A DNA stretch of 64,000 nt from Celeribacter halophilus (GCF_900114135.1 NZ_FORY01000005.1:62001-126000), one strand, 5' to 3'. Shown: positions 18,681 through 28,140, numbered from the stretch's first letter. Made by a program: numbers and translations. The notes: generated by a model not told the origin, from the letters alone.

Positions 18681-19184
18681 TCACAGGAATTTCTGCAAAA
18701 ACAACACGTCCAGCCAGCGGTCGAATTTGAAACCCGCCTGCGGAATGCGCCCTGCCTCCTCATAGCCCAGAGCCTTGTGAAAGGCGATGGAGCCCGCATT
18801 GTCGGCATCCACCGCAGCGATCATCGAGTGATGCCCCGCCTCGCGCGCATGTTGTTCGACCGTGAGCATCAACGTCCGGCCAAGCCCGTAGCCTTGGGCC
18901 GTGTCCTTGAGATAGACGGAATGTTCCATCGTGAACCGGTAACCGTTGTTGCCGGGGCGAAACTGGTCATAGGTGGCATATCCCACCACCTCGCCGGCAA
19001 GCTCGGCGACATAGAATGCACGGCCTCGCGCCAGACGGTCCTCGACCATCGCCGCCCATGCAGTCTCATCACGTTCTTCGGAGGAAAACGAGGCTGTCGA
19101 GCCTGCGATCACAGGGGCCATAATGGCTTTGAGCGCAGCGGCATCTGTGGCCACGGCCTCGCGTAGGAAGGGTTTCTCTGTCAT
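18681..19184 (-). CDS. GNAT acetyltransferase, phosphinothricin-acetyltransferase-like
   Basis: A 167-residue GNAT enzyme whose motifs resemble the Pat/Bar subfamily. These include HSVYLKDTAQGYGLGRTLM (motif A, about 91-109), the AAVDADNAGSIAFHKALGY segment (about 126-144) and a C-terminal GFKFDRWLDV. It would acetylate a small amine or a sulfoximine-type compound; the substrate is uncertain. ATG 19184 is preferred over ATG 19193 because it overlaps the upstream stop as ATGA and has GGGGAG about 11 bases away; for 19193 that site would be too close. It forms a coupled pair with the glyoxalase-like gene. Confidence 0.85.
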   Translation of the reverse strand: MTEKPFLREAVATDAAALKAIMAPVIAGSTASFSSEERDETAWAAMVEDRLARGRAFYVAELAGEVVGYATYDQFRPGNNGYRFTMEHSVYLKDTAQGYGLGRTLMLTVEQHAREAGHHSMIAAVDADNAGSIAFHKALGYEEAGRIPQAGFKFDRWLDVLFLQKFL

Positions 19185-19813
19185 GCGATCCATATCTCCC
19201 CGGAGTCAGTTCCGATTTCAGCGGTCATTGCCGGTGTCTGAGCTTGTACGATTCGAACATTTTCCATGGCCGAGACAAAAGGTGCAAGCACCGCACGCAG
19301 CCCTTCGGCATCAGGGTGGGCAATCTTGAGCCTGCGGAACCTCAGCCCCGGATCGGGCAGCTTGGGCACAGGGTGCGCCGAGTGCCACTCAATCAACGCA
19401 GGGAAGCAATTGTCAAAAGGTAGGATGCCTGTTTCCGGCACGATCATCCGCCACGCATAATCGCCCCTTTGAAACGACATGATCCGGCCGACATTGGCAG
19501 GGGCCAGCTCCCATGCCTCTTCCAGATCAGGACAGGAGACGACCCAGTTCGTCAGTTTCGGCGGTCCGCCAAAGTTGTCCAGATCGAACCATCGCGGAAA
19601 ATCCGGTCTTTGTGCCTTCGGATCAGGGGCGATCACTTCGAGATAGGCCTTTTCCCCGTCCGGCCGAGTCATCGCCACGAGACGGTTTTCCGTCCCCATG
19701 TCCTGATGCTCCCCGCGCGGGCCGAATTCGACGCCCAAAAGCGTTTCCGCCCAGTCACGTCCCTGTTCGAGATCACCGGCGGAAATCACCAAATGATCAA
19801 TCTGATAGGTCAT
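19181..19813 (-). CDS. Glyoxalase-like (VOC superfamily) protein
   Basis: A 210-residue protein. The N-terminal half starts YQIDHLVISAGDLEQGRDWAE, the usual first beta-alpha unit of a VOC domain with a metal-type His at position 7. YLEVIAPDP supplies the expected Glu about 58 residues later. The length and the second half fit the Glyoxalase_3 (two-module) type. The substrate is unknown. It overlaps the following acetyltransferase by 4 bp. It is divergent from nhaA. Confidence 0.78.
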   Translation of the reverse strand: MTYQIDHLVISAGDLEQGRDWAETLLGVEFGPRGEHQDMGTENRLVAMTRPDGEKAYLEVIAPDPKAQRPDFPRWFDLDNFGGPPKLTNWVVSCPDLEEAWELAPANVGRIMSFQRGDYAWRMIVPETGILPFDNCFPALIEWHSAHPVPKLPDPGLRFRRLKIAHPDAEGLRAVLAPFVSAMENVRIVQAQTPAMTAEIGTDSGEIWIA

Positions 19814-19904
19814 TCATCGTGTCCTTATTGAAACCTTGGAGGTCGGCCCCATCTATATATGGCGCACTTTTAAATCAACTTTCAGGAAAGAACAGAAAAA
19901 GACA

Positions 19905-21116
19905 ATGCTCCTCCGCAAATTGGAACAGTTTTTCGACAGTGAGATTTCCGGCGGCATCGTGCTCATGGTCGCAGCTGTCGCGGCCATGATCGTGGCCAAC
20001 TCCTCGCTTCACCCCTATTATGACGGTGCCCTATCATCCTATTTCACCGTGCAGCTTGGTGAAAACGGCCTCTCCAAACCTTTGATTCTCTGGATCAATG
20101 ACGGATTGATGGCTGTGTTTTTCTTGCTGGTGGGGCTGGAACTCAAACACGAATTGATGGAGGGCAAGCTCAAGAACCCCCGTGATGTGGTCTTGCCGGG
20201 CATGGCGGCCGTCGGGGGGATGTTGATGCCTGCCCTCGTCTATTTCGCACTCAACCTTTCCTCGCCCGAGACTCATAGCGGTTGGGCTATTCCGGCGGCC
20301 ACCGACATTGCCTTTGCGCTCGGGATTCTGGCGCTGGTGGGAGATCGGGTGCCGTCCTCGCTCAAGGTCTTTTTGCTGACACTGGCGATCCTCGACGATT
20401 TGGGTGCCATCCTGATCATCGCGTTTTTCTACACGGCAGAACTGCATCTGGATTACCTTTTCCTCGCGCTCATCCCGCTGGCGATCATGTTCTACCTCAA
20501 CCGCTCCGGCATCCACCGGATCGCGCCGATCATTCTTTTGGGTGCGGTGCTTTGGGTTCTGGTGCTGAAATCCGGTGTTCATGCGACGCTCGCGGGTGTA
20601 ATTACGGCCTTCTTCATTCCGATCAAGGACAAATGGGGCAAGTCGCCGCTGCACTCGTTGGAGCATGCCCTCTCGCCCTATGTGTTCTTCCTGATCGTGC
20701 CGATCTTCGCCTTCGCCAATGCGGGCGTTGTGCTCTCCGGCGTGACACTGTCCGATGTGTTCTCCCCGCTGCCTTTGGGTATCGCTTTGGGCCTGATCGC
20801 GGGTAAACAGATCGGCGTCTTCGGCATGACATGGGCGCTGGTCAAACTCGGCATCGCCAGAAAGCCTTTCGGGGCCACATGGCTGCACATCTATGGCGTC
20901 GCGGCCCTTGCGGGGATCGGGTTCACCATGTCGCTCTTTATCGGCGGGCTATCCTTTGAAGATGCGTTCTACATGAACGAAGTGCGGATCGGCGTTTTGT
21001 CAGGTTCCGTGATCTCCGCAATCATCGGTTTCACCGTGCTGCGGCTGGCCCCTTCCGAGAACAGCAAGGAAGACAAGGTCGAAGACGCAGAGATCACCGC
21101 CGCAGAGGTGCAATAG
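19905..21116 (+). CDS. nhaA: Na+/H+ antiporter NhaA
   Basis: A 403-residue inner-membrane antiporter that expels Na+ in exchange for protons and helps with alkaline and salt stress, fitting a marine host. Features of the family are visible: the LRKLEQFFDSEISGGIVLM N-terminus, the AATDIAFALGILALVGDRVP segment, which contains the ion-binding Asp region, and LAILDDLGAILIIAFFY (the paired DD). About 11-12 helices are expected. ATG 19905 is preferred, with CAGGAAAG upstream; an in-frame extension to 19836 is not conserved in type. A bidirectional terminator follows. Confidence 0.95.
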   Translation: MLLRKLEQFFDSEISGGIVLMVAAVAAMIVANSSLHPYYDGALSSYFTVQLGENGLSKPLILWINDGLMAVFFLLVGLELKHELMEGKLKNPRDVVLPGMAAVGGMLMPALVYFALNLSSPETHSGWAIPAATDIAFALGILALVGDRVPSSLKVFLLTLAILDDLGAILIIAFFYTAELHLDYLFLALIPLAIMFYLNRSGIHRIAPIILLGAVLWVLVLKSGVHATLAGVITAFFIPIKDKWGKSPLHSLEHALSPYVFFLIVPIFAFANAGVVLSGVTLSDVFSPLPLGIALGLIAGKQIGVFGMTWALVKLGIARKPFGATWLHIYGVAALAGIGFTMSLFIGGLSFEDAFYMNEVRIGVLSGSVISAIIGFTVLRLAPSENSKEDKVEDAEITAAEVQ

Positions 21117-21148
21117 CCTGCGCAGTAACATCTTTCCAGAGACACAGC

Positions 21149-21183
21149 AAAAGGGCCGGAGGATCATTCCCCCGGCCCTTTTT
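21149..21183. terminator. Bidirectional terminator between nhaA and mutase gene
   Basis: AAAAGGGCCGG pairs with CCGGCCCTTTT around a 12-base loop, with T runs on both strands. It ends nhaA on the plus strand and the methylmalonyl-CoA mutase gene on the minus strand. Confidence 0.88.
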
Positions 21184-21208
21184 CATGGCGTGTTGTGAGC
21201 TACGAAAC

Positions 21209-23332
21209 TTACTCGGTCGAGATCAGATCAAGAATCTGACGCGCCGCTGCCGGAATATTGGTTCCCGGCCCGAAGATCGCCTTCACCCCTGCGTTATAGA
21301 GGAATTCGTAGTCCTGCTGCGGGATCACACCACCACAGATCACGATAATGTCCTCGGCACCCTGCTCTTTCAGCGCTTCGATCAGCTTCGGCGCAAGCGT
21401 CTTGTGACCGGCGGCCTGAGACGAGATGCCGACGATATGCACATCGTTGTCGATGGCGTCCTGTGCGGCCTCTTCTGGCGTCTGGAACAGCGGACCAACG
21501 TCCACGTCAAAGCCGATATCGGCAAAGGCCGTGGCGATCACTTTCGCACCGCGGTCGTGCCCGTCCTGCCCCATCTTGACCACAAGCATCCGCGGGCGAC
21601 GGCCTTCTTTCTCTGCGAAGGTTTCGACATCCTTCTGGATCTGGGCAAAGCCCTCGTCCCCCTCATAGGCCGCCCCATAGACGCCCGCGAGGGTTTTCAC
21701 TTCGGCGCGGTGACGTCCGAATGCTTTCTCCATCGCCATTGAAATCTCTCCCACGGTTGCACGGGCACGGGCGGCTTCGACCGCCAGTGCGAGGAGGTTG
21801 CCCTCGCCGGATTTCGCCGCCGCTTCCAACGCGCCAAGGGTCTCTTCGACCTTGGCGGTGTCGCGGGTGGCTTTGATCTTTTCGAGACGGGCAATCTGGC
21901 TCTTGCGCACGGCCACGTTGTCCACGTCGAGAATGTCGATCGGGTCTTCGTTGTCCTTGCGGTATTTGTTGACGCCGACGATCACCTCTTCGCCACGGTC
22001 GATCTGCGCTTGACGCTTGGCTGCTGTTTCCTCGATGCGCAGCTTCGGCATGCCGGAATTGACCGCTTTGGTCATGCCGCCCATGTCCTCGATCTCTTCC
22101 ATCAGGGCCCAAGCCTTGTCCGCCAGTTCCTTGGTCAGGCTTTCGACATAGTAAGACCCAGCCAGCGGATCGACGACATTGGTGATGCCGGTCTCTTCTT
22201 GCAAGATCAACTGAGTGTTGCGGGCAATACGTGCGGAGAACTCGGTCGGAAGCGCGATGGCCTCGTCGAGCGCGTTGGTGTGCAGGCTTTGCGTGCCGCC
22301 GAGCGCCGCCGACATGGCCTCGTAGGCCGTGCGGATCACGTTGTTATAGGGGTCTTGCTCTTGCAGCGATACGCCCGAGGTCTGACAGTGGGTCCGCAGC
22401 ATTTTGGATTTTTCGAGCTTGGGTTCGAACTCCTCCATCACGCGGTTCCACAGATACCGCGCCGCCCGCAGCTTTGCCGCCTCCATGAAGAAATTCATGC
22501 CAATGGCGAAGAAGAACGACAGGCGTCCGGCGAATTTATCGACATCCATACCGGCGTTGATCGCGGTACGCACATATTCGCGCCCATCGGCCAGCGTGAA
22601 GGCCAGCTCCTGTACAAGGTTCGCGCCCGCTTCCTGCATGTGGTAGCCGGAAATCGAGATGGAGTTGAATTTCGGCATCTCGTTGGCGGTAAACTCTATG
22701 ATGTCCGCGATGATCTTCATCGAGGGTTCGGGCGGATAGATATAGGTGTTGCGCACCATGAACTCTTTCAGAATGTCATTCTGAATGGTCCCAGCGAGCA
22801 CGGATTTGTCATGGCCCTGCTCCTCACCGGTCACAATGAAGCTGGCGAGGATCGGGATCACCGCGCCGTTCATGGTCATCGACACGGACACCTTATCGAG
22901 CGGGATACCGTCAAAGAGGATTTTCATGTCCTCGACCGAGTCAATCGCCACACCGGCCTTGCCCACATCGCCCACCACGCGCGGGTGATCCGAGTCATAA
23001 CCGCGGTGCGTTGCCAGATCGAAGGCCACGGAGACCCCCTGTTGGCCGGCATCCAGCGCCTTGCGGTAAAACGCGTTGGATTCTTCAGCGGTGGAGAAGC
23101 CCGCATATTGGCGAATGGTCCACGGGCGGCCCGCATACATGGTCGCTTTCACGCCACGGGTGAAGGGCGCCGTGCCGGGCGTATTGCCGAGATGGGCCAT
23201 GTCCTGCAGGTCGTCTTCGGCATAGAGCGGCTTGACCTTGATCCCCTCCAAAGTCTCCCACTGCAACGACTCAAGCGGCTTGCCCCTGAGTTCTTTCGTG
23301 GCCAGTTCTTCCCACTTTTTCCTGTCCGTCAT
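21209..23332 (-). CDS. scpA: Methylmalonyl-CoA mutase (single-chain)
   Basis: Adenosylcobalamin enzyme that converts (R)-methylmalonyl-CoA to succinyl-CoA, the last step of propionyl-CoA assimilation. The 707-residue chain contains the TIM-barrel catalytic part ([18 protein letters not shown] near 80; [19 protein letters not shown] near 113). It ends in a B12-binding domain with the DxHxxG base-off motif DGHDRG, H592 being the cobalt ligand. The length matches the one-chain ScpA/McmA type rather than a separate small subunit. ATG 23332 is chosen because GAGGAG lies 7 bases upstream; an extension to 23383 is unlikely. It needs the GTPase MeaB, encoded at 40877. It is the first member of the propionyl-CoA module. 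Confidence 0.95.
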   Translation of the reverse strand: MTDRKKWEELATKELRGKPLESLQWETLEGIKVKPLYAEDDLQDMAHLGNTPGTAPFTRGVKATMYAGRPWTIRQYAGFSTAEESNAFYRKALDAGQQGVSVAFDLATHRGYDSDHPRVVGDVGKAGVAIDSVEDMKILFDGIPLDKVSVSMTMNGAVIPILASFIVTGEEQGHDKSVLAGTIQNDILKEFMVRNTYIYPPEPSMKIIADIIEFTANEMPKFNSISISGYHMQEAGANLVQELAFTLADGREYVRTAINAGMDVDKFAGRLSFFFAIGMNFFMEAAKLRAARYLWNRVMEEFEPKLEKSKMLRTHCQTSGVSLQEQDPYNNVIRTAYEAMSAALGGTQSLHTNALDEAIALPTEFSARIARNTQLILQEETGITNVVDPLAGSYYVESLTKELADKAWALMEEIEDMGGMTKAVNSGMPKLRIEETAAKRQAQIDRGEEVIVGVNKYRKDNEDPIDILDVDNVAVRKSQIARLEKIKATRDTAKVEETLGALEAAAKSGEGNLLALAVEAARARATVGEISMAMEKAFGRHRAEVKTLAGVYGAAYEGDEGFAQIQKDVETFAEKEGRRPRMLVVKMGQDGHDRGAKVIATAFADIGFDVDVGPLFQTPEEAAQDAIDNDVHIVGISSQAAGHKTLAPKLIEALKEQGAEDIIVICGGVIPQQDYEFLYNAGVKAIFGPGTNIPAAARQILDLISTE

Positions 23333-23385
23333 CTCCGGCTCCTCTCCGTCATTCACTCGCATCTCCCAAAAGGGTGCGATCATCC

Positions 23386-23414
23386 TTGGTTTGGCCGTCC
23401 CGCCGCCCTATATA
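23386..23414 (+). promoter_or_regulatory. Candidate sigma-70 promoter for the DUF4174 gene
   Basis: TTGGTT (23386-23391) and TATATA (23409-23414) are 17 bases apart and end 21 bases before ATG 23436. Only three of six -35 bases match the consensus, so this is a weak prediction. Confidence 0.35.
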
Positions 23415-23435
23415 GGATACACCCCGGGAGGACCG

Positions 23436-23885
23436 ATGAAACATCTCTATGCCACAGCACTTACTGCGCTTTTTCTCATGCCCGCCGCCTTTGCCTCTGC
23501 GCAGGAGGCCACCGAAGCGCCACAAGAGCCGGTGCCGCTGATCCAGCCTGCGGGCGAGACCGAACTGTCGGAGTTCAAATGGGCCGCACGCGTGCTGGTG
23601 ATCTTTGCCGACAGCCCTCTGGACCCATCTTTCAGTGACCAGATCGCCCTTTTGGAAGACCGCCCCGACCCGTTGCTGGAACGCGACGTGGTGGTGCTCA
23701 TCGACACCGATCCGGATGCGCGTTCTCCGATCCGCACGGCGCTACGGCCTCGCGGCTTTGCGCTTGTCATCGTGGACAAGGACGGACGCGTGATGTTCCG
23801 CAAGCCCGTGCCGTGGGACGTGCGCGAAATCACCCGTGCGATTGACAAGACCCCGCTCAGACAGCAGGAGCTGGCGGATAGATAA
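23436..23885 (+). CDS. DUF4174 secreted protein
   Basis: A 149-residue exported protein. The signal peptide covers residues 1-23 (ending AAFASA). The mature part begins with an acidic linker, then a thioredoxin-like fold of the DUF4174 type: FKWAARVLVIFADSP, a middle LLERDVVVLIDTD and a C-terminal RPRGFALVIVDKDGRVMFR. No CxxC is present, so it is not a redox thioredoxin. GGGAGG precedes ATG 23436. It is divergent from the mutase gene within the propionyl-CoA region; any link to that pathway is by position only. Confidence 0.78.
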   Translation: MKHLYATALTALFLMPAAFASAQEATEAPQEPVPLIQPAGETELSEFKWAARVLVIFADSPLDPSFSDQIALLEDRPDPLLERDVVVLIDTDPDARSPIRTALRPRGFALVIVDKDGRVMFRKPVPWDVREITRAIDKTPLRQQELADR

Positions 23886-24036
23886 ATCCGCCCCCTGCGC
23901 GGCTCCGCGTGCCTGACACGGGCCAGAGCCAAAAGCGACACACAGGCGCGGCAAGGCGACGAGGCTATGACCTCACCGCCCGAGACAAGGGCATGTCCCG
24001 CCCCTGTCTGATATGCGCGCCGCGCCTGCATGAGAG

Positions 24037-26034
24037 TTATTCAAACTCCATAATCACTTCATCAACCGCAAGGCTGTCGCCCGCACCGGCGTTGATCTTG
24101 GACACCACGCCCTTGCGTTCTGCGCGCAGGATGTTTTCCATTTTCATCGCCTCGACGGTGCAAAGCGCCTGACCTTCCTGCACCTCGTCGCCCTCTTCCA
24201 CATCGACTTTGACGATCAGGCCCGGCATCGGGCAGAGCAACATTTTCGACGTGTCCGGCGGCAGTTTCTCGATCATGTGTTTCGACAGTTCCGCCGCGCG
24301 CGGCGTGCGCACGAAAACCTTGAGGTCCGCGCCACGGTTGCGGATGCGGAAACCACCGGGGATTTTGCCAACCTTAAGCGTCAGCGTCCCGTGTTCCATG
24401 CCGATCAGCGCCAAAGTCTGCCCCGGCACCCAAGTGCTTTCACAACGATGTTTCTTGTCGTTGATCAGCACGGTGGAGCCATTTTTGTCGGCTTCGATGG
24501 TCAGCGGGAAATCATACTCCCCGATCTGGACGACCCAATCCGCGCCCACCATGCGCTCGTGGTTGTCCATACGGCCCGAAATACGCGCGCGCCGGATCTC
24601 CGTCACCCGATACATGGCCGCAGCCGCCGCCGCGATCCGTTCCAGTTCCTCATAGGGCAGCGTGGTCCCTTGGAACCCGTCGGGATATTCCTCTTCGATG
24701 AAAGCGGTGGTCATGTTCCCCGAAACAAATTTCGGGTGGTCATAGACAGCCGAGAGGAACGGCAGGTTGTGGCCGATGCCTTCCACTTCGAAGGCGTCGA
24801 GCGCATTGCGCATGTTTTCAATCGCGGTCGCCCGATCCGGTCCCCATGTGCAAAGCTTGGCAATCATCGGGTCATAATACATCGAGATCTCACCGCCCTC
24901 GAACACGCCGGTATCATTGCGCACCATGTTGGTTTTGGTGACAATCTCCGCAGGCGGACGATATTTGCTCAACCGGCCGATTGACGGCAGGAAATTGCGA
25001 TAGGGGTCTTCGGCATAGAGGCGGCTTTCCATCGCCCAGCCGTTGATTTTCACATCGTCCTGCGTGATCGTGAGCGGCTCGCCATCGGCGATACGGATCA
25101 TCTGTTCGACCAGATCAATACCGGTGATCATCTCTGTGACAGGGTGTTCCACCTGAAGACGGGTGTTCATTTCAAGGAAGTAGAAGTTGCGATCTCCGTC
25201 CACGATGAATTCCACCGTGCCCGCAGAGCTGTAATCCACGGCCTTGGCCAGTGCCACGGCCTGCTCGCCCATCGCCTTGCGGGTGGCTTCGTCAAGGAAG
25301 GGGCTCGGCGCCTCTTCGATGACCTTCTGGTTGCGACGCTGGATCGAACATTCCCGCTCGTTGAGGTAGATGCCGTTGCCGTGGGAGTCACACAGAACCT
25401 GAATTTCGATGTGGCGCGGCTGGGTCACGAATTTCTCGATAAAAATCCGGTCGTCGCCAAAGGAGCTTGCGGCCTCGTTCTTGGACGACTGGAATCCTTC
25501 GCGGGCCTCCTCGTCATTCCATGCAATCCGCATACCCTTACCACCACCACCGGCGGAGGCCTTGATCATCACCGGATAGCCGATTTCATTGGAAATCTTC
25601 ACGGCCTCATCCGCGTCCTCGATCAGGCCCATATACCCCGGAACGGTGGAGACACCGGCCTCTTGAGCCAGTTTCTTGGAGGTGATCTTGTCGCCCATCG
25701 CCTCAATCGCACCCGTGGGCGGGCCGACAAAAGCAACACCTTCGGCGGCGAGCGCCTCGGCGAATTTGGAGTTCTCGGACAGGAACCCGTAGCCCGGATG
25801 CACCGCCTGCGCGCCGGTCTGCCGGATCGCGTCCATCACCTTGTCGATGACAATATAGGACTGGTTGGCCGGCGACGGACCGATATGCACGGCTTCGTCC
25901 GCCATCTCAACATGCAGCGCGTTCTTGTCCGCGTCGGAATAAATGGCGACCGTCTTGATCCCCATTTTCTTGGCGGTTTTCATCACCCGGCAGGCAATCT
26001 CGCCACGGTTCGCAATCAAAATCTTGTCGAACAT
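24037..26034 (-). CDS. pccA: Propionyl-CoA carboxylase alpha subunit (biotin carboxylase + BCCP)
   Basis: A 665-residue biotin-dependent subunit. Residues 1-450 form the biotin carboxylase, with the FDKILIANRGEIACRV start, the ATP-grasp Gly-rich loop KASAGGGGKGMR (about 159-170) and FLEMNTRLQVEHPVTE (about 285-300). A BT-linking domain follows, then the C-terminal carrier domain, where K631 in EAMKMEN is the biotin attachment site. The alpha6beta6 complex with PccB carboxylates propionyl-CoA to (S)-methylmalonyl-CoA. ATG 26034 has GGGAG immediately upstream; the extension to 26094 is rejected. An epimerase, which would be needed to make the (R) form, is not in this window. Confidence 0.95.
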   Translation of the reverse strand: MFDKILIANRGEIACRVMKTAKKMGIKTVAIYSDADKNALHVEMADEAVHIGPSPANQSYIVIDKVMDAIRQTGAQAVHPGYGFLSENSKFAEALAAEGVAFVGPPTGAIEAMGDKITSKKLAQEAGVSTVPGYMGLIEDADEAVKISNEIGYPVMIKASAGGGGKGMRIAWNDEEAREGFQSSKNEAASSFGDDRIFIEKFVTQPRHIEIQVLCDSHGNGIYLNERECSIQRRNQKVIEEAPSPFLDEATRKAMGEQAVALAKAVDYSSAGTVEFIVDGDRNFYFLEMNTRLQVEHPVTEMITGIDLVEQMIRIADGEPLTITQDDVKINGWAMESRLYAEDPYRNFLPSIGRLSKYRPPAEIVTKTNMVRNDTGVFEGGEISMYYDPMIAKLCTWGPDRATAIENMRNALDAFEVEGIGHNLPFLSAVYDHPKFVSGNMTTAFIEEEYPDGFQGTTLPYEELERIAAAAAAMYRVTEIRRARISGRMDNHERMVGADWVVQIGEYDFPLTIEADKNGSTVLINDKKHRCESTWVPGQTLALIGMEHGTLTLKVGKIPGGFRIRNRGADLKVFVRTPRAAELSKHMIEKLPPDTSKMLLCPMPGLIVKVDVEEGDEVQEGQALCTVEAMKMENILRAERKGVVSKINAGAGDSLAVDEVIMEFE

Positions 26035-26112
26035 CTCCCGTCCCTCTCCCTTTCCTAAAGCTGCCACATCCGGGACCGCGTCTTGGCGGGCCATCCCCGG
26101 ATCAGGCCAGTG

Positions 26113-26163
26113 GTTTCAAAGCGTTTCCAGTCCATGTTGAAACACGACTTGAACCGGAAACGC
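26113..26163. repeat. Interleaved inverted repeats upstream of pccA
   Basis: GTTTCAA (26113-26119) is matched by TTGAAAC (26137-26143), and GCGTTTCC (26121-26128) by GGAAACGC (26156-26163), so two inverted pairs interlock. A related GAAAACGTTTC occurs at 26221-26231. They lie about 80-130 bp upstream of pccA and could be operators or a structured leader. Confidence 0.45.
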
Positions 26164-26238
26164 ATACAACGCTCAATCGTCGTGGACGCTTTCACAGCCC
26201 GCTGTCTGCCAGCGGCTTTCGAAAACGTTTCAAGCATA

Positions 26239-26279
26239 AAAAAAGCCCCCCGGACGGGCTGGCCCGGGAAGCGTTTTTG
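26239..26279 (-). terminator. Terminator of the glycine-zipper lipoprotein gene
   Basis: On the minus strand a G/C-rich stem containing two G-T pairs (CGCTTCCCGG with CCGGGGGGC) ends in a run of seven T. It follows the stop at 26326 and lies upstream of the pccA leader. Confidence 0.65.
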
Positions 26280-26325
26280 TATGGTCTCGAACCGACGCGC
26301 CTGCGCGTCGGTCAAAGCATAGTGA

Positions 26326-26526
26326 TCAGTTACAAATGCCTGCGTCGTCGCAATAGGTGCCCGCGAGCGCGCCAATAGCCGCGCCTGTGAGCGCGTTGTT
26401 GTCGGTCGCATCGGCGACAACTGCACCTGCTGCGGCACCTGCGAGGGCACGTTCACCGTCGGTAGACATGCAGCCCGCGAGGACAGCGGAAGAGACGAGG
26501 CCGAGAATAAGAATGGATTTGCGCAT
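26326..26526 (-). CDS. Small glycine-zipper lipoprotein
   Basis: A 66-residue lipoprotein. The lipobox LAGC puts the lipidated Cys at position 19, and Met-Ser after it suggests outer-membrane sorting. The mature chain has Gly/Ala small-residue repeats (ALAGAAAGAVVADA and LTGAAIGALAG) typical of glycine-zipper proteins that insert in or line a membrane. Two Cys near the C-terminus (CDDAGIC) could form a disulfide. It belongs to the same broad group as small stress lipoproteins such as OsmB. The flanking DNA does not show an obvious operon with pccA. Confidence 0.72.
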   Translation of the reverse strand: MRKSILILGLVSSAVLAGCMSTDGERALAGAAAGAVVADATDNNALTGAAIGALAGTYCDDAGICN

Positions 26527-26881
26527 TTTTCTGCTCTTGATGTGGTTATGACTGAGTGGATTCTAGCCCAGTCAACCGCCTGAGCAAAGAACATTTCGCA
26601 AACACGGAGTGCCTCGGCGAAACAACGCCCAGCACCGGAGGCCGGAAACAGCAAACCGCCCCGACCGGAGAAAGAGTGGCGAGGGCCGTGCGGGGGAAGC
26701 ACAGACCTCGCCAGAGGGGAAGGGTAACGGTTTTCAGAACAGGCTCCGACGTTGCTGGACGTCTTTGCCATGATTTGAGGATGGGATTTTGCCTGCATCT
26801 TCACAAGAGCGCAGCCGCCCTGTCCGCCAAAACTGGCAGCAGTTCGCGCAAATGCTGTTATGCCAAGCAAAAACCCGCGCA
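26527..26881. other. Intergenic stretch with no recognised gene
   Basis: Between the lipoprotein start and the stop of the minus-strand gene at 26882. I see no convincing open frame with a ribosome site, no tRNA or known RNA fold and no strong hairpin. The promoter of the lipoprotein gene is probably in its left part. The frames that stay open are short and overlap each other. Confidence 0.5.
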
Positions 26882-27304
26882 TCACTCGTCGTTCTCTCCG
26901 TTCCACATTTCGTCCCAATCGGGCATGTCCTCAGGAGCATCTTCCGCGAAAATTTCGGGGAAAGAGGCCATCGCGCGGCGCGCGTCGATCTTCAGGCGGG
27001 CCTCATAGGAGGCCGGATCGAAATCATCCGGATCGGCCGGCACAACCTCGCGTCCGAACAGCCAGGACAACCGTCCCGCGTCCAGATTGCCGCGTTCGAA
27101 TTCTTCTTCGCCGAAATACTCCCACAAGGCTTTCATGAACCCCGCATCGGCGCGTTTGTCCGCTGCCTTGCGATCCTTGTAGCGTTCCAGCGCCTTGATC
27201 GGCGTCACCCCTTTGGGGTTCGCGCGCCGGATGGTGAATTGATAGTCGGAGCCGGGCAAACGTCCCGGAAACCCCTTGTGTTTGAGCATGTAATCGCGTG
27301 CCAT
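26882..27304 (-). CDS. Conserved hypothetical protein in the pcc region
   Basis: A 140-residue soluble protein of unknown function, with basic N-terminal (MARDYMLKHKGFPGRLPG) and very acidic C-terminal (WDEMWNGENDE) ends. No signal peptide, membrane segment or catalytic motif is visible. It is the last of five same-strand genes that begin with pccB, 15 bp after the RidA-like gene. I cannot name a family with confidence. Confidence 0.65.
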   Translation of the reverse strand: MARDYMLKHKGFPGRLPGSDYQFTIRRANPKGVTPIKALERYKDRKAADKRADAGFMKALWEYFGEEEFERGNLDAGRLSWLFGREVVPADPDDFDPASYEARLKIDARRAMASFPEIFAEDAPEDMPDWDEMWNGENDE

Positions 27305-27319
27305 CAGCTGTCTTCCCTC

Positions 27320-27724
27320 TCACGTCTCTGGGTCAGGTCTACGGGCGATCAGGTCGATCTCGACCAGAGCGCCAACGGCCAAAGCGGTCACGCCCACTGT
27401 GGTGCGTGCCGGTAGCCTGTCTGCGGGGAAGTAGCTTTTGTAGGTCTCGTTGAACAGGGCATAGTCGCGTTCAAACGCGGTCAAAAAGCACCGGCACTGC
27501 ATAATATGCTCTGCGCCGAGGCCCAATTCGCCCAAAATCAGCAAAAGATTGTCCATCACGCGGCGGGTTTGCGCCTCGATCCCTTCGGGCAGAGGGGCGG
27601 CCGGTGCTGTGGGATCGGTCGGCATCTGGCCGGTCAGGATCACCCAGCCGTCGTCCTCGACCGCATGGGAAAACGGAGCGACGGGACGCGGACCGCTGGA
27701 GAACATATGGAACTTCGGCGCCAT
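27320..27724 (-). CDS. RidA (YjgF/YER057c/UK114) family protein
   Basis: A 134-residue cytoplasmic protein of the RidA superfamily, whose best-known member hydrolyses reactive enamines and imines. Family features are WVILTGQMPTDP near the N-terminus, a central QTRRVMDNLLLILGELG helix, and LPARTTVGVTALAVGALVEIDLIA, which includes the conserved Arg that binds the substrate carboxylate. ATG 27724 is 2 bp after the upstream stop; the longer start at 27742 would overlap it. In this operon it may deal with side products of CoA-ester metabolism, but that is a guess. Confidence 0.88.
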   Translation of the reverse strand: MAPKFHMFSSGPRPVAPFSHAVEDDGWVILTGQMPTDPTAPAAPLPEGIEAQTRRVMDNLLLILGELGLGAEHIMQCRCFLTAFERDYALFNETYKSYFPADRLPARTTVGVTALAVGALVEIDLIARRPDPET

Positions 27725-27726
27725 GA

Positions 27727-28140
27727 TCAGAACGCCTCCCATTCACAAGACCCGTCCGCAGGGTGATAGGCCTCGAAAACCTGCGCCATATCTGGCGCGG
27801 GCGCACCGAATTCCACGGGAGCTTCGGTCAGAGAAATCACGATCATCGCAGGCTCGGGCACACTCAGACGCGGCAGGGCATAGCTGTCGCACAGATAGGA
27901 CAGGTCGGCCTCCAGCTCCTCATAGCTCAAGCTATCGAGATAGTGCGACAATTGCGGCGCAAGGAACCGGAACCGCGCGGTCAGCCCCATCGCGGGCTGA
28001 TCCATGATCGTCTCATAGAACTCTACCGGCTGCCCCGAAGGTGGGGTCAAGTCCTGTGGCTCTACCGGAGACAGGTCTGCGACCGCCGAAACAGCCATAA
28101 CAGAGGCCAGCAGGGTCAACGCGGACAGTCGTGCGATCAT
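27727..28140 (-). CDS. DUF6497 secreted protein
   Basis: A 137-residue exported protein with a signal peptide ending VSAVADLS (about 1-21). It has the sequence pattern I associate with DUF6497 of Rhodobacterales: PPSGQPVEFYETIMDQP, then a helical section ending LCDSYALPRL, MIVISLTEAPVEFGAP and a closing EAYHPADGSCEWEAF. Two Cys (in YLCDSY and GSCEW) may pair in the periplasm. The start codon overlaps the upstream stop as ATGA (28137-28140). The function is unknown. Confidence 0.75.
   Translation of the reverse strand: MIARLSALTLLASVMAVSAVADLSPVEPQDLTPPSGQPVEFYETIMDQPAMGLTARFRFLAPQLSHYLDSLSYEELEADLSYLCDSYALPRLSVPEPAMIVISLTEAPVEFGAPAPDMAQVFEAYHPADGSCEWEAF

Noticed and set aside
19814-19904. 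A candidate nhaA-type riboswitch in the nhaA leader
   Set aside because: The spacer is only 91 bp and AT-rich, with no paired stems of the length expected for such an RNA.
22010-23638. A 542-codon frame opposite methylmalonyl-CoA mutase
   Set aside because: His/Arg-rich shadow of the mutase gene that also runs into the DUF4174 gene in the wrong frame.
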